From Nitrincola alkalilacustris (GTDB lineage Bacteria; Pseudomonadota; Gammaproteobacteria; Pseudomonadales; Balneatricaceae), in contig NZ_WBOM01000002.1 of the NCBI RefSeq assembly GCF_008973755.1, positions 248,001 to 312,000 of the forward strand: DNA of 64,000 nt, read 5' to 3'. Position numbers and translations under genes: made by a program. This document shows, piece after piece, positions 16,881 to 26,042 of the stretch. The notes beneath the pieces were generated by a model. The model was not told the origin of the DNA and searched no databases. It was given only the letters and a program-made list of their open reading frames with translations. How positions within the stretch are numbered: the stretch's first letter is position 1; each line of letters begins with the position of its first letter.

Positions 16881-18173
16881 TCAGCCTTTCAGGTCGATGA
16901 ATGCCTGGGAGCGAATTTCACGCAGCCAGTTATCGAGCTCTTCTGTGTATTTACGCTGACGGATGCTGTTGCGAGCCTGAGACTCTCGCATCTCGCTTCC
17001 GACATCCTGGGTACGCCTGTCCAGCACTTCCAGAATATGCCATCCGAAACGGGATTCAAATGGCCGGGAGATCCGGCCCACAGGGGTGTCTTTCATCACC
17101 TGCTCAAATTCCGGTACCATCTGGCCATCCTGCGCCCAGCCAAGGTCGCCACCCAGCGAGCCACTGCCGGTGTCATCACTGTAGCGACGGGCCAGCTCTT
17201 CAAAAGGCTGCCCATCCTGCAGGCGGTTATACAGATCTACTGCAAGCACGCGGGTCTGCTCAGGGCTGCGAATCTCGTTGGGTGATACCAGAATGTGGCG
17301 TACCTGGCTCTGTTCGATCAGCGTAGCGCTTCCGCCACGGACGTCACGCACCAGCATGATGTTGAACCCGCTGGGTGTTCTGATCGGTGTCGTTATGCTG
17401 CCGGGCTGCATGCCGGCAACTTCAGCGGCGATGGCTCCTGGCAGCTCATTCTGACGGCGCCAGCCAAGATCACCACCATTCAGGGCATTCGGGGCATTGG
17501 ATTGCGCCACGGCAGTATTGGCAAAATCTGCACCATCCTGCAGCTGTGAGAGTATCTCCAGTGCTTTGCGCTCGGCATCCTGAATCATTGCAGGGGATGC
17601 CTGAGAGGGCAGGGCAACGAGGATGTTGCTGAGCAGGAATTCAGCCTGCTCCTGCTGCTGCCCCAGCTCTGAGCTCAGATAATTTCGAACTTCCTGATCT
17701 GAGACCTGTATGCGGCGGTTGACATTGCTCTGCTGCACCTGGTTGAGCAGAATCTCTCGTCGGATCTGCTCGCGCGCCTGTGCATAGTCCTCGCCTTCGG
17801 CAATCAGAGCCTGACGAAACTGCTCCAGTGTCATATTGTTCTGAGCGGCAATGCCCTCGAGTGTCTCATTCAGCTGTCGATCACTGACACGCAGGCCCTG
17901 CTCCTCGGCTATCTGGATCTGAATGTTCTCCAGTATCAATCGATCCAGCACCTGCTGGCGCAGCGTGTCGGCAGGTGGGGACTGCATCCCTCTAGCAGCG
18001 ATCTGCTGACTGACCAGCGAGGTGCGCTGGTGCAGTTCGCTCTCCATGATAATGTCGCTGTTAACGATCGCTATCACCCGGTCCAGCAGCTCCTGAGCAC
18101 TGACCTGCTGGATGCAGAAAACGCTCAGCAGAACCAGCAGTGGCTGGCGCAGGAAACGCTTAAAACTTGTCAT
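16881..18173 (-). CDS. surA: Periplasmic chaperone/peptidyl-prolyl isomerase SurA
   Basis: A 430-residue outer-membrane protein chaperone with a signal peptide (LLVLLSVFCIQQVSAQE), an N-terminal chaperone domain and two parvulin domains (about residues 170-275 and 285-380; the second has SQVRHILV). The start at 18173 is favoured by AGAGG 6 nt upstream; the ATG at 18179 touches that site. The gene overlaps lptD by 14 bases. SurA helps assemble LptD, the product of the gene before it. Confidence 0.96.
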   Translation of the reverse strand: MTSFKRFLRQPLLVLLSVFCIQQVSAQELLDRVIAIVNSDIIMESELHQRTSLVSQQIAARGMQSPPADTLRQQVLDRLILENIQIQIAEEQGLRVSDRQLNETLEGIAAQNNMTLEQFRQALIAEGEDYAQAREQIRREILLNQVQQSNVNRRIQVSDQEVRNYLSSELGQQQEQAEFLLSNILVALPSQASPAMIQDAERKALEILSQLQDGADFANTAVAQSNAPNALNGGDLGWRRQNELPGAIAAEVAGMQPGSITTPIRTPSGFNIMLVRDVRGGSATLIEQSQVRHILVSPNEIRSPEQTRVLAVDLYNRLQDGQPFEELARRYSDDTGSGSLGGDLGWAQDGQMVPEFEQVMKDTPVGRISRPFESRFGWHILEVLDRRTQDVGSEMRESQARNSIRQRKYTEELDNWLREIRSQAFIDLKG

Positions 18174-20610
18174 GGTCATCCTCTTTTATGCCTGTGATCT
18201 CTTCGATAAAGCCGCGGCCACCTTCAGGCCCGATGGTGCCAAGCCCACGCAGTACGAATTGTACGAATAGCCCTGTGTCCTGCTCAAAGTCTGCTGAAGG
18301 ATTTCCTGACAGCCAGCGTCTGGCTGTGACACGCATTTTCCAGCAGCAGGTGCCGTATTCGACACCGAACAGTGTATCAAGGTTCTCACCTTCCTTGTGA
18401 TCATACTGCCAGCGGCCAATCACATTCCACTTAGGGTTGATCGGGTAGCGGAAACCGATATCGGACTGACGGATGGTGCTGTCATTAGTATTGTTGGTGC
18501 CTTTCTTGTCACGATAGCTGATATAGAGCAAGCGCAGGTCATCTGGTGTAAAGGTCAGTTTGTAGTTCTGTTCACGCGTACTCAGACTGTTGCGATCAAT
18601 TTCAGAGTCATGTGTGAAGCGCAGGGCGTCGGAGATATTCCAGCTTGCCAGCAGGGCGTAGTTGGAGCTGTTCTCATTACCTGTCCGATCTCCCGGGCGC
18701 AATATGTCACGGTCTCTGAAGTAATGTGCCTGCGCAACACCCAGGCGTGCTTTTTCAGACCCACTGGCGGTGTAGAAACCACTCGACAGACCAAGGGTGG
18801 CTTGTCGGGTGTCTGCCACCGTGTCATTTCCGCTCCAGCCATATTCATTGAACAGATTGTAGTAGCTGAAGCCCATGCGTGCCGAATCAAAGTTGAAGTA
18901 GCTCGGCTGCTCCACCCCGGGTACATCCAGCAGCATCAGTCTGGGTTCCAGAGACTGGGAGAAGCGGCTGTATTCACGATCAAAGTACAGACCTGTATCC
19001 AGGCTGGTAACCGGCGTGGTGACAGATGGACGTGAGTCCTGAGTCATCGACGTGTTGTCTAGCTGATACTGGCTGTGCCAGAGACTCACCTTGGGCTTTG
19101 CATAGCCCCAGGGTCTTTCAAAGAGATAGCTGACAGAGGGGCGCAGGTGTAAACGATCACCCACGATGCGGTCATTGCCTGTCAGCCCGGCCAGGTCACG
19201 CTGGAAGTTGACATATTCGGCAATATAGGTGAACTGCGCATCGGCAGGCAGTGCTTCACGACCGGTAAACAGCAGTTGCGGCTTGCGCTCATAGGGCGAT
19301 TTACCGTCAATGATCGTTTGATAGCCATGAACGCGCCCAGTGAAATTCCAGCCGTTCCCTGTATACCGCATCTCAACTAACTGATCGAGATGATCCTTCT
19401 CTTCAACATCCAGCTTGGTGCCTAGGTCATTGAAGTAATCATCATCACTGACTCGGGTATAGTGGATGCGGCTGAACCAGTTCTTGAAGGGGGCGCCTTC
19501 ATGCTCAACCTCAGTCAACCAGCGATTTTTCCCATAAATATTATCATCATGCAGGTATGAGGTACTGAGTGAGCTGATTGACCACTCATTCATGTATCTG
19601 AATTCGTTTTCCAGCAGCAGTCCACGTTTTTCAATCACTCTTGTCACCAGCGTGTCGTCGTAGTTTGGTGCCAGATTGAAATAGTAGGGTATGTTCAGCT
19701 GCAATCCGCTGTTGCGTGAAAAACTTCCGCTTGGGTACAGGAAACCGGATACGCGACGGTCATCGATAGGGAATTTGAAGTAGGGGATGTAGAAAACCGG
19801 CACATTAGCCACGGCAAATACAGCATGACGAGCAGTGCCAAAGCCCTCTTCCAGATCCAGCTCAACACTGCTGGCTTTGATCTGCCATGCATCGTTACCC
19901 GGTTCGCAGAAGGTCAGAGCACCCTTTTCCATGACAACACGATTATCTCCATAACGCGAAATACGTTTTGCAGAGCCGCGCATGTGCTCTTCATGCATCA
20001 CATATTGCGCATTGATGAAATGTGTATCGCCGGTTTCAAAATTGGCATCCGCTCGATCACCTATCAACAAGAGGCCCTTTTCCCTGTAGCGGATCTGGCC
20101 TTCAAGAAAGGCTGTCATGTTGTCCTGGTCGATCTCGCCATACTCGCTGCTGATCATCCGGCTGCCCTGGCGCAGATTGATGCCGCCCACCAGGCGAGTC
20201 AGACGCGTGTTGAGGTCGGCACTGGATTCGATTGCATCGGCAAAAATCGGCTGTTCGCTGAAAGGAGCGTCGTCGTCCATGAACTCGACATCAGGTTCGA
20301 TATAACCCCCGTGACACAAGCCGGGTGCCTGACCCTGTGGATAAGGATAATAATCCAGATGGGCAAACGGGCTGCTCAGACGCAGCCGGATATCATCTGA
20401 CTGTGCTTGGGCTTGGGCTTGTGTCACGGCACGTGCTGCCGAACCCGTTGTCAGATTGCCGCTCTGCTGGCTGAAGCTGCAATCCCACTCACCTTCGGTA
20501 TTGACGCGACAGTCCCAGCCATCGTTGCTGTCAGCAAGTGCAGCCTGTGCCGTGATGATGGCGGTAATTGCCAGTGAAAGTCTTATTGAAGCATGAAAAT
20601 TGAAGGACAT
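18160..20610 (-). CDS. lptD: LPS-assembly outer-membrane protein
   Basis: An 816-residue LptD that inserts lipopolysaccharide into the outer leaflet with LptE. It has a signal peptide ending ALADS, an N-terminal OstA-like domain (about 125-240) and a C-terminal beta-barrel. The vicinal CC near the end (YGTCCWKM) and cysteines near the N-terminus (WDC) fit the disulfide pattern needed for function. It is the first gene of lptD-surA-pdxA-rsmA-apaG and is divergent from amgK. A 6-bp hairpin GGGAAG/CTTCCC (20638-20659) lies in the short leader. Confidence 0.97.
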   Translation of the reverse strand: MSFNFHASIRLSLAITAIITAQAALADSNDGWDCRVNTEGEWDCSFSQQSGNLTTGSAARAVTQAQAQAQSDDIRLRLSSPFAHLDYYPYPQGQAPGLCHGGYIEPDVEFMDDDAPFSEQPIFADAIESSADLNTRLTRLVGGINLRQGSRMISSEYGEIDQDNMTAFLEGQIRYREKGLLLIGDRADANFETGDTHFINAQYVMHEEHMRGSAKRISRYGDNRVVMEKGALTFCEPGNDAWQIKASSVELDLEEGFGTARHAVFAVANVPVFYIPYFKFPIDDRRVSGFLYPSGSFSRNSGLQLNIPYYFNLAPNYDDTLVTRVIEKRGLLLENEFRYMNEWSISSLSTSYLHDDNIYGKNRWLTEVEHEGAPFKNWFSRIHYTRVSDDDYFNDLGTKLDVEEKDHLDQLVEMRYTGNGWNFTGRVHGYQTIIDGKSPYERKPQLLFTGREALPADAQFTYIAEYVNFQRDLAGLTGNDRIVGDRLHLRPSVSYLFERPWGYAKPKVSLWHSQYQLDNTSMTQDSRPSVTTPVTSLDTGLYFDREYSRFSQSLEPRLMLLDVPGVEQPSYFNFDSARMGFSYYNLFNEYGWSGNDTVADTRQATLGLSSGFYTASGSEKARLGVAQAHYFRDRDILRPGDRTGNENSSNYALLASWNISDALRFTHDSEIDRNSLSTREQNYKLTFTPDDLRLLYISYRDKKGTNNTNDSTIRQSDIGFRYPINPKWNVIGRWQYDHKEGENLDTLFGVEYGTCCWKMRVTARRWLSGNPSADFEQDTGLFVQFVLRGLGTIGPEGGRGFIEEITGIKEDDHDKF

Positions 20611-20727
20611 TCAGGTCGCCATCCAGTTGCAAACCAGGGGAAGTCGTTTCGTGCTTCCCGTCAGTCTAGTACTATACAAGCGTTGCATGATAAAGCATTC
20701 AATACACCAAGTGCTAGAGGATAGGGA

Positions 20728-21768
20728 ATGGGAAGTAGGCTCACAGCCCTGAATGAGTGGGTAAAAGATGAAGTAGTGAGGTTAGGGCTGCCGGTTTCCG
20801 GAGAAATTCAGTTGGAGGCCGTATCGGGAGATGCCAGCTTTCGCCGCTATTTTCGACTCAGTGGAGAGGGAGTGAGCTGGATTGTGATGGATGCTCCGCC
20901 TGAGCTGGAGGACAGTCATCCCTTTGTGGCTGTGGCAAGTGCCTGGCATCAGGCGGGTGTCAGGGTGCCACAAATTGTCAGCCATGATCTGGCGCTGGGT
21001 TTTCTGCTGCTGGATGATTTTGGCAACACGTTGCTGCTGAGTCAGTTGGATGACAACAGCGCTGATGCTTTGTATGGGAAAGCTCTGGAGACACTGGTGG
21101 AGATTCAGCAGCAGTCGACAGCCTCCTTGCCACCCTATGACGAAGCCTTGTTGAAACGGGAAATGGGATTGTTTCGTGAGTGGTTTGTTCAGCAGTTGCT
21201 TGGGCTGAGTCCGGGTAAAGATACCAGGCAGATGCTGGATGAGGTTGAGGATCGTCTTGTGGATTCGGCCCTGTCCCAGCCTCAGGTCTGTGTACACCGG
21301 GACTATCATTCGCGCAATCTGATGGCGCTGGCTGATGGCGGTGTCGGTGTGCTGGATTTTCAGGATGCGGTCAGAGGTGCGGTGACCTATGATCTGGTCT
21401 CCTTGCTGCGTGATGCCTATATCGACTGGCCTGATCAGCGTGTGGCGGGTTGGGTCGAGAGCTATCGCGGCATGTTGGAAAAGCAACAGAGCGTTGCTGA
21501 GCCGGAGTTGTTCCTGCAACAGTTTGAACTGATGGGTATGCAGCGCCAGCTTAAGGTGTTGGGTATTTTTGCGCGGCTCTGGCTGCGTGATGGCAAGGCA
21601 GGCTACCTGGGTGATATACCGCGCACTCTGAGCTATCTCTATCGCGCATCCGGACGCTATCCTGTGTTTTCCGATTTCCACGCCTGGCTGGGCCAGACGG
21701 TGATACCAGTACTGGAAACCAATGAGCACTATCGAGCACAGTCGCTGTCACACTGGTGGAATACATGA
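20728..21768 (+). CDS. amgK: N-acetylmuramate/N-acetylglucosamine kinase
   Basis: A 346-residue aminoglycoside-phosphotransferase-fold kinase. The catalytic loop HRDYHSRNL and metal site LDFQDA are intact. AmgK phosphorylates anomeric MurNAc so that MurU can make UDP-MurNAc, a recycling route that bypasses de novo synthesis and MurA. It overlaps murU by four bases. A GAGGATAGGG-type ribosome site precedes the ATG. Confidence 0.95.
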   Translation: MGSRLTALNEWVKDEVVRLGLPVSGEIQLEAVSGDASFRRYFRLSGEGVSWIVMDAPPELEDSHPFVAVASAWHQAGVRVPQIVSHDLALGFLLLDDFGNTLLLSQLDDNSADALYGKALETLVEIQQQSTASLPPYDEALLKREMGLFREWFVQQLLGLSPGKDTRQMLDEVEDRLVDSALSQPQVCVHRDYHSRNLMALADGGVGVLDFQDAVRGAVTYDLVSLLRDAYIDWPDQRVAGWVESYRGMLEKQQSVAEPELFLQQFELMGMQRQLKVLGIFARLWLRDGKAGYLGDIPRTLSYLYRASGRYPVFSDFHAWLGQTVIPVLETNEHYRAQSLSHWWNT

Positions 21769-22463
21769 AGGCGATGATTCTGGCAGCGGGCCTGGGGAAG
21801 CGGATGCGACCACTGACACTTGAAACTCCCAAGCCGCTGTTGACAGCAGGTGGCAAGGCTCTGATCGAGCACCATCTGGAGAATCTGGCAGCAGTGGGTG
21901 TGCAGCAGGTAGTGATCAATCATGCCTGGCTGGGCCACAAAATTGAGGCGGCACTTGGTTCCGGCGAGCGCTGGGGGCTTCAGATCCAGTACTCGTCGGA
22001 AGGAGAGCCGCTCGAAACAGGTGGTGGAATCTGGCGCGCTCTGCCATTGCTGGCACTGCGCGATGATGAGCGGTTGCTGGTGATCAATGGCGATGTTTAT
22101 TCGGATCTTTCGCTGTGTGATCTTTTGTCGGCGCCGTTATCTGAGTCATGCCTGGCTCATCTGGTGATGGTGGATAATCCGGAGTGGCATCCGCAGGGTG
22201 ATTTTCTGTTGCAGGATAATGGGCAGTTGAGCGGAACTGATGGGCGAGCACTGACATTTGCCGGTATCAGTCTGCTGCACCGAAAGCTTTTTCCACAGCA
22301 GGTGGACGTGGAGGCCTTCCCGTTGGCACCTTTGCTGCGCCAGGCGATAGAGCAGGGGCGAGCGAGTGGATACTGGCACCGAGGTATCTGGTCAGATGTA
22401 GGAACCCCTGCGCGGCTGGCTGAACTGAATCAACTATTAACTGAGCACAGTGGGCATGAATAA
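21765..22463 (+). CDS. murU: N-acetylmuramate-1-phosphate uridylyltransferase
   Basis: A 232-residue nucleotidyltransferase with LAAGLGKRMRPLT at the N-terminus, the NDP-sugar pyrophosphorylase signature, and VINGDVYSD for metal binding. The start at 21765 overlaps the amgK stop (ATGA); a frame from 21756 is longer but has no better site. With AmgK it feeds recycled MurNAc back into peptidoglycan synthesis, a pathway linked to intrinsic fosfomycin tolerance. Confidence 0.95.
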   Translation: MKAMILAAGLGKRMRPLTLETPKPLLTAGGKALIEHHLENLAAVGVQQVVINHAWLGHKIEAALGSGERWGLQIQYSSEGEPLETGGGIWRALPLLALRDDERLLVINGDVYSDLSLCDLLSAPLSESCLAHLVMVDNPEWHPQGDFLLQDNGQLSGTDGRALTFAGISLLHRKLFPQQVDVEAFPLAPLLRQAIEQGRASGYWHRGIWSDVGTPARLAELNQLLTEHSGHE

Positions 22464-23298
22464 CAAAGCACAAGGGCAGGGAAAACGCCTGGCAGAGGGT
22501 TTTTTGCGCTACAGAACAGGGCTGGTGATCGGCGGGATGATCGGGCTGGTTTCCGGAGGTATCTTCGGCTTGCTGTTTGGCGGGTTTATCGGCTATCTGT
22601 TGGAAAAGACGATCCGCAAGGCTAGGGATCTGTCACCGCAGCAGCTTTTCTTCAAAGCTACCTTCAGTGCCATGGGTAAGATTGCCAAGGCTGACGGCCG
22701 TGTATCCGAGAGCGAGATCGAGCTGGCACGTGAGGTGATGGCGCGCATGAACCTGAATGATGAGGCTAGAAAGCGTGCGATTGCCCATTTCAATGAGGGC
22801 AAAGGCAGTGAGTTTGATCTCGGTATCGTGTTGCAGCCGCTGGCGATCATGTTGCGCCGCCGTCCTGCCGTCAAATTGATGTTTATTGAGATGCAGCTGG
22901 CCATTGCGATGGCGGATGGTGAAATATCCGAGCCTGAGCTGCGAGTGATTGAGGAGATCTGCAGACATCTTCGATTCAACCCGCATGAGATGGAAGCGGT
23001 GGTGCAGCGTATCCGTGCTGCGCAAGCCTTCCAGCAACACAGTTATGATGCTCATGGTCGGGCGACACCCGGTAATCAGGGGATGTTGTTGCAGGATGCT
23101 TATGGTGTGATAGGTGTGTCGCCTGATGCGACGGATGAGGAAGTGAAAAAGGCCTGGCGTAAACTGATGAGTCAACACCACCCGGACAAGCTTGTGGCGC
23201 GTGGCTTGCCTGAGGAGATGATGCTGCTGGCTACTGAGAAGGTGCAGGAGATCCAGGCAGCCTACGAGCGCATTCGTGAAGCCAGAGGCATGCGTTAA
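22456..23298 (+). CDS. djlA: Membrane-anchored J-domain co-chaperone DjlA
   Basis: A 280-residue protein with a glycine-rich N-terminal membrane segment (about 22-50), a TerB-like central domain (about 60-185) and a C-terminal J domain with the HPD motif (SQHHPDKL). It stimulates DnaK at the inner membrane. The ATG at 22456 overlaps the end of murU; GTG at 22450 is an alternative. The 3' end overlaps the convergent DUF3530 gene by four bases. Confidence 0.94.
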   Translation: MNNKAQGQGKRLAEGFLRYRTGLVIGGMIGLVSGGIFGLLFGGFIGYLLEKTIRKARDLSPQQLFFKATFSAMGKIAKADGRVSESEIELAREVMARMNLNDEARKRAIAHFNEGKGSEFDLGIVLQPLAIMLRRRPAVKLMFIEMQLAIAMADGEISEPELRVIEEICRHLRFNPHEMEAVVQRIRAAQAFQQHSYDAHGRATPGNQGMLLQDAYGVIGVSPDATDEEVKKAWRKLMSQHHPDKLVARGLPEEMMLLATEKVQEIQAAYERIREARGMR

Positions 23299-24371
23299 AG
23301 ATCCATGCTGAAAGGGTTGCGACCAGGAGGACGCTGTTCGGTCGGTGCGATCCCCTCTGAATACTCGTCGGACTCGTGCGGATCAAGCAGGTGTCGCTTC
23401 AGCTTTCCACGTACTTGTCGGCTCAGCCAGGGGTTGTTCCAGCCCCTGGCTGAGCCTGAAATTCTGGCCTGATGATAATCAGGGTGAGCGCTGCGGCGAG
23501 CTGCCTGTTGGCGTTGTCGTGCGTCAGGAGTTACAACTGGCTGGCCGGGTTGAGGTGTATGGTACAGATCTATGATAAGGCTGCGCAGTGAGGTAATGCT
23601 GGTAAGCAGGTCCGGCTGCTCAGCACTTCGGGATGGGCGCGGATCAATTATCAGCAAGCTGGGTCTGCTCTGTTCCGGCATCTGTTGAATGTAGTCGGCT
23701 GCCCAACCGGCACTGCTGCCGATGGCTATGATCACCTCTCTTTCCTCGGCGTTGGTGTCTCTGAGGCGCAACTCTTCCAGCCCGTTACCTATACGCTGCG
23801 AGATGCGCTGCGCATAGGGAGGGAGAGGTTCTGGCGCTGGTTGAGGTTCAGAAGAGATTTCCGGTGCTGCTGTCAGGCCTGCATCTGCAGCGGGTTCCGG
23901 TGCTGCTGAATCGCTGGCAACTGGAGGATCGACTCTCAGCGGCAGGGTGCGCTCCGGTATTGGAGGAGGGGCAGGCAAGGGCATCTCCATCACCAGAACT
24001 GTCCAGCCATGATCTGCCAGATAATGGCGCATATGTGCACTTTGTTCCACCCAGATTTCACCGCTGACAATGTCTGGCAGGATCAGAATACTGCCATGAC
24101 TTTCAGCCGCATTGGCGAGCTGGATCAGCGCATAATAGGTTTCGTTGCCGCTTTCAAAGGTTTGAAGCTCTGTATCTGCAGGAAGTACCTGGGCCAGCCG
24201 CTCAGCTCTGGACATGCGGGGGGCTGCAAAACGCTCTGTAATGGGCGCTGGAGAATCTGCTGTACCAAATGCCGCATCAGGTGCTGTTGCTGGGTCGGGA
24301 ATGTTTTCCTGAGCATGCAGGGGCATGGATATCCCGAGTATCAGTAAAATGGCAAGTAGGTGGCTGGTCAT
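23295..24371 (-). CDS. Secreted DUF3530-family protein
   Basis: A 358-residue protein starting MTSHLLAILLILGIS, a signal peptide ending LHAQ. A longer frame to 24515 would run back into the divergent rpe region and bury the signal peptide, so it is rejected. It has an alpha/beta-hydrolase-like layout (GSILILPDI, GWTVLVMEMPLP, VIIAIGSSAGWAADYI) with a long proline-rich insert around residues 145-200. The GxS element GSSAG resembles a nucleophile elbow, but activity is unproven. It is a lone minus-strand gene between djlA and rpe. Confidence 0.8.
   Translation of the reverse strand: MTSHLLAILLILGISMPLHAQENIPDPATAPDAAFGTADSPAPITERFAAPRMSRAERLAQVLPADTELQTFESGNETYYALIQLANAAESHGSILILPDIVSGEIWVEQSAHMRHYLADHGWTVLVMEMPLPAPPPIPERTLPLRVDPPVASDSAAPEPAADAGLTAAPEISSEPQPAPEPLPPYAQRISQRIGNGLEELRLRDTNAEEREVIIAIGSSAGWAADYIQQMPEQSRPSLLIIDPRPSRSAEQPDLLTSITSLRSLIIDLYHTPQPGQPVVTPDARQRQQAARRSAHPDYHQARISGSARGWNNPWLSRQVRGKLKRHLLDPHESDEYSEGIAPTEQRPPGRNPFSMDL
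23420..23456. repeat. Perfect 14-bp inverted repeat inside the DUF3530 gene
   Basis: Arms GGCTCAGCCAGGGG and CCCCTGGCTGAGCC are separated by 9 nt within the coding region. It could act as a factor-dependent terminator for djlA read-through on the plus strand, although no T-run follows. Confidence 0.5.
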
Positions 24372-24486
24372 TGAGCGAATCACGGTTTCCCTGTTACTGG
24401 TGGTTTTGCACTGATTAAGAGGCTGCAGCCTCGGTTCTGCTGCGTTACAATAGCGCAAATTTCGACAACTGACGACCGGGATAGCC

Positions 24487-25161
24487 ATGTCTGATTTTCT
24501 GATTGCCCCCTCCATTCTTTCTGCTGACTTTGCCCGATTGGGTGAAGAGGTGACTCAGGTGCTGGCGTCCGGTGCAGACGTGGTGCACTTCGATGTGATG
24601 GATAACCACTATGTGCCCAACCTGACCATCGGGCCGATGGTCTGCAAGGCACTGCGCAATCACGGTATCAAGGCACCGATCGATGTGCACCTGATGGTGA
24701 AGCCGGTTGATCGATTGATTGGTGACTTCATTGATGCCGGAGCCAGCTGGATCACCTTTCATCCGGAAGCATCAGAGCATATCGATCGCTCTTTGCAAAT
24801 GATCCGCGACGGCGGCTGCAAGGCCGGTCTGGTGTTCAATCCGGCTACGCCCTTGCACTACCTTGATCATGTGATGGACAGGCTGGATATGATTCTGCTG
24901 ATGTCGGTGAACCCGGGTTTCGGTGGTCAGAAGTTTATTCCCTCCACTCTGGATAAGCTGCGACAGGTCAGGCAGCGTATTGATGCCAGCGGCCTGCCGA
25001 TCCGGCTTGAGATAGATGGCGGTGTCGGAATAGGTAATATTGCCGAGATCGCACGTGCCGGTGCCGATACCTTTGTTGCCGGTTCAGCTATTTTCAATAC
25101 TGATGACTATGAAGCCACCATTTTGCAGATGCGGGCAGAGCTGGCGAAGGTGTCTGCCTGA
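24487..25161 (+). CDS. rpe: Ribulose-phosphate 3-epimerase
   Basis: A 224-residue TIM-barrel enzyme interconverting ribulose-5-phosphate and xylulose-5-phosphate. It shows [36 protein letters not shown] and the phosphate loop DGGVG...[13 protein letters not shown]. It overlaps gph by one base (TGATG), the usual rpe-gph arrangement. Confidence 0.98.
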   Translation: MSDFLIAPSILSADFARLGEEVTQVLASGADVVHFDVMDNHYVPNLTIGPMVCKALRNHGIKAPIDVHLMVKPVDRLIGDFIDAGASWITFHPEASEHIDRSLQMIRDGGCKAGLVFNPATPLHYLDHVMDRLDMILLMSVNPGFGGQKFIPSTLDKLRQVRQRIDASGLPIRLEIDGGVGIGNIAEIARAGADTFVAGSAIFNTDDYEATILQMRAELAKVSA

Positions 25162-25880
25162 TGCGAGAACTGTTCGGCGGTGAATTGCCAGAGCTGGTGA
25201 TGTTTGATCTGGATGGCACGCTGGTTGACAGTGTGCCCGATCTGGCTCGTGCCGTGGATCAGATGCTGTCAGCCCTGGAAAGGGAGCCAGCCGGTGAGGA
25301 TCAGGTACGTGTCTGGGTAGGTAACGGTGCGCAGATGCTGGTCAGGCGAGCGCTGGCAGGGCGGCTTGTGCCTGTTGATGCTCCTGTTGATGCCTCGGTT
25401 GGTAATCATTTGGAAAACCCTGCCGATGCCGAGCTGTTTCCGATCGCCTATGAACTGTTTCTGGCTGCCTATGCTCAGTGCAACGGCCGCAGCAGTCGGC
25501 TTTATCCAGGTGTAATGGAGCTGCTTGATGCCTTGTGCAGAGCACAGGTGCCTATGGCTATCGTGACCAACAAGCCCCATGCCTTTACTGAGCCACTGCT
25601 GCGATCGCTTGAGATCGCTGGGTATTTCTGTCAGGTAGTGTCTGGTGACAGTCTCAGTCTGAAAAAACCTGATCCTGCTCAGGTTCACTGGGTGCTGGAT
25701 AAACAGGAGGTTTCAGTCGGGCGTGCCCTGTTTATCGGTGACTCAATGCATGATGTCCGTGCGGCACGTGCGGCAGGGTGCCAGGTAGTCTGTGTCAGCT
25801 ATGGCTATAATCACGGCGAGCCGATTGCGCTGAGTCAGCCGGATCGGGTGGTGGACTCATTGGCTGACTTGCTTACTTGA
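25161..25880 (+). CDS. gph: Phosphoglycolate phosphatase
   Basis: A 239-residue HAD-superfamily phosphatase. The nucleophile motif is FDLDGTLVDS, motif II is IVTNKP, the lysine is in SLKKPDP, and motif IV is GDSMHDVRAARAAGC. It removes 2-phosphoglycolate formed during DNA repair. It is coupled to rpe. No intrinsic terminator is visible in the following 160 bases. Confidence 0.96.
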   Translation: MRELFGGELPELVMFDLDGTLVDSVPDLARAVDQMLSALEREPAGEDQVRVWVGNGAQMLVRRALAGRLVPVDAPVDASVGNHLENPADAELFPIAYELFLAAYAQCNGRSSRLYPGVMELLDALCRAQVPMAIVTNKPHAFTEPLLRSLEIAGYFCQVVSGDSLSLKKPDPAQVHWVLDKQEVSVGRALFIGDSMHDVRAARAAGCQVVCVSYGYNHGEPIALSQPDRVVDSLADLLT

Positions 25881-25937
25881 TCATACATTTCCTGCTGGCT
25901 CCTTTCAGTGATTCGCACACCTCTATTCAACTGCTGC

Positions 25938-25999
25938 TTGATATAAATCAAGTTTGAAGCCTGTAATAATGGAACCAGTAAAACAAATATTGCTAATAT
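25938..25999 (+). promoter_or_regulatory. FNR/ANR-dependent promoter of the dihaem peroxidase
   Basis: TTGATATAAATCAA (25938-25951) is a perfect FNR/ANR box. A -10 hexamer TAATAT (25994-25999) would place the transcription start near 26006 and the box centre at about -61.5, the class I activator position. No good -35 is present, as expected for an activated promoter. This implies expression under low oxygen. Confidence 0.7.
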
Positions 26000-26042
26000 G
26001 GTCTCAAGACCCCTAAGAGTTCGGGGTTATAAAGGAGGCTTT

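Noticed and set aside
23295-24515. The longer form of the DUF3530 gene
   Set aside because: It places the signal peptide internally and overlaps the rpe start.
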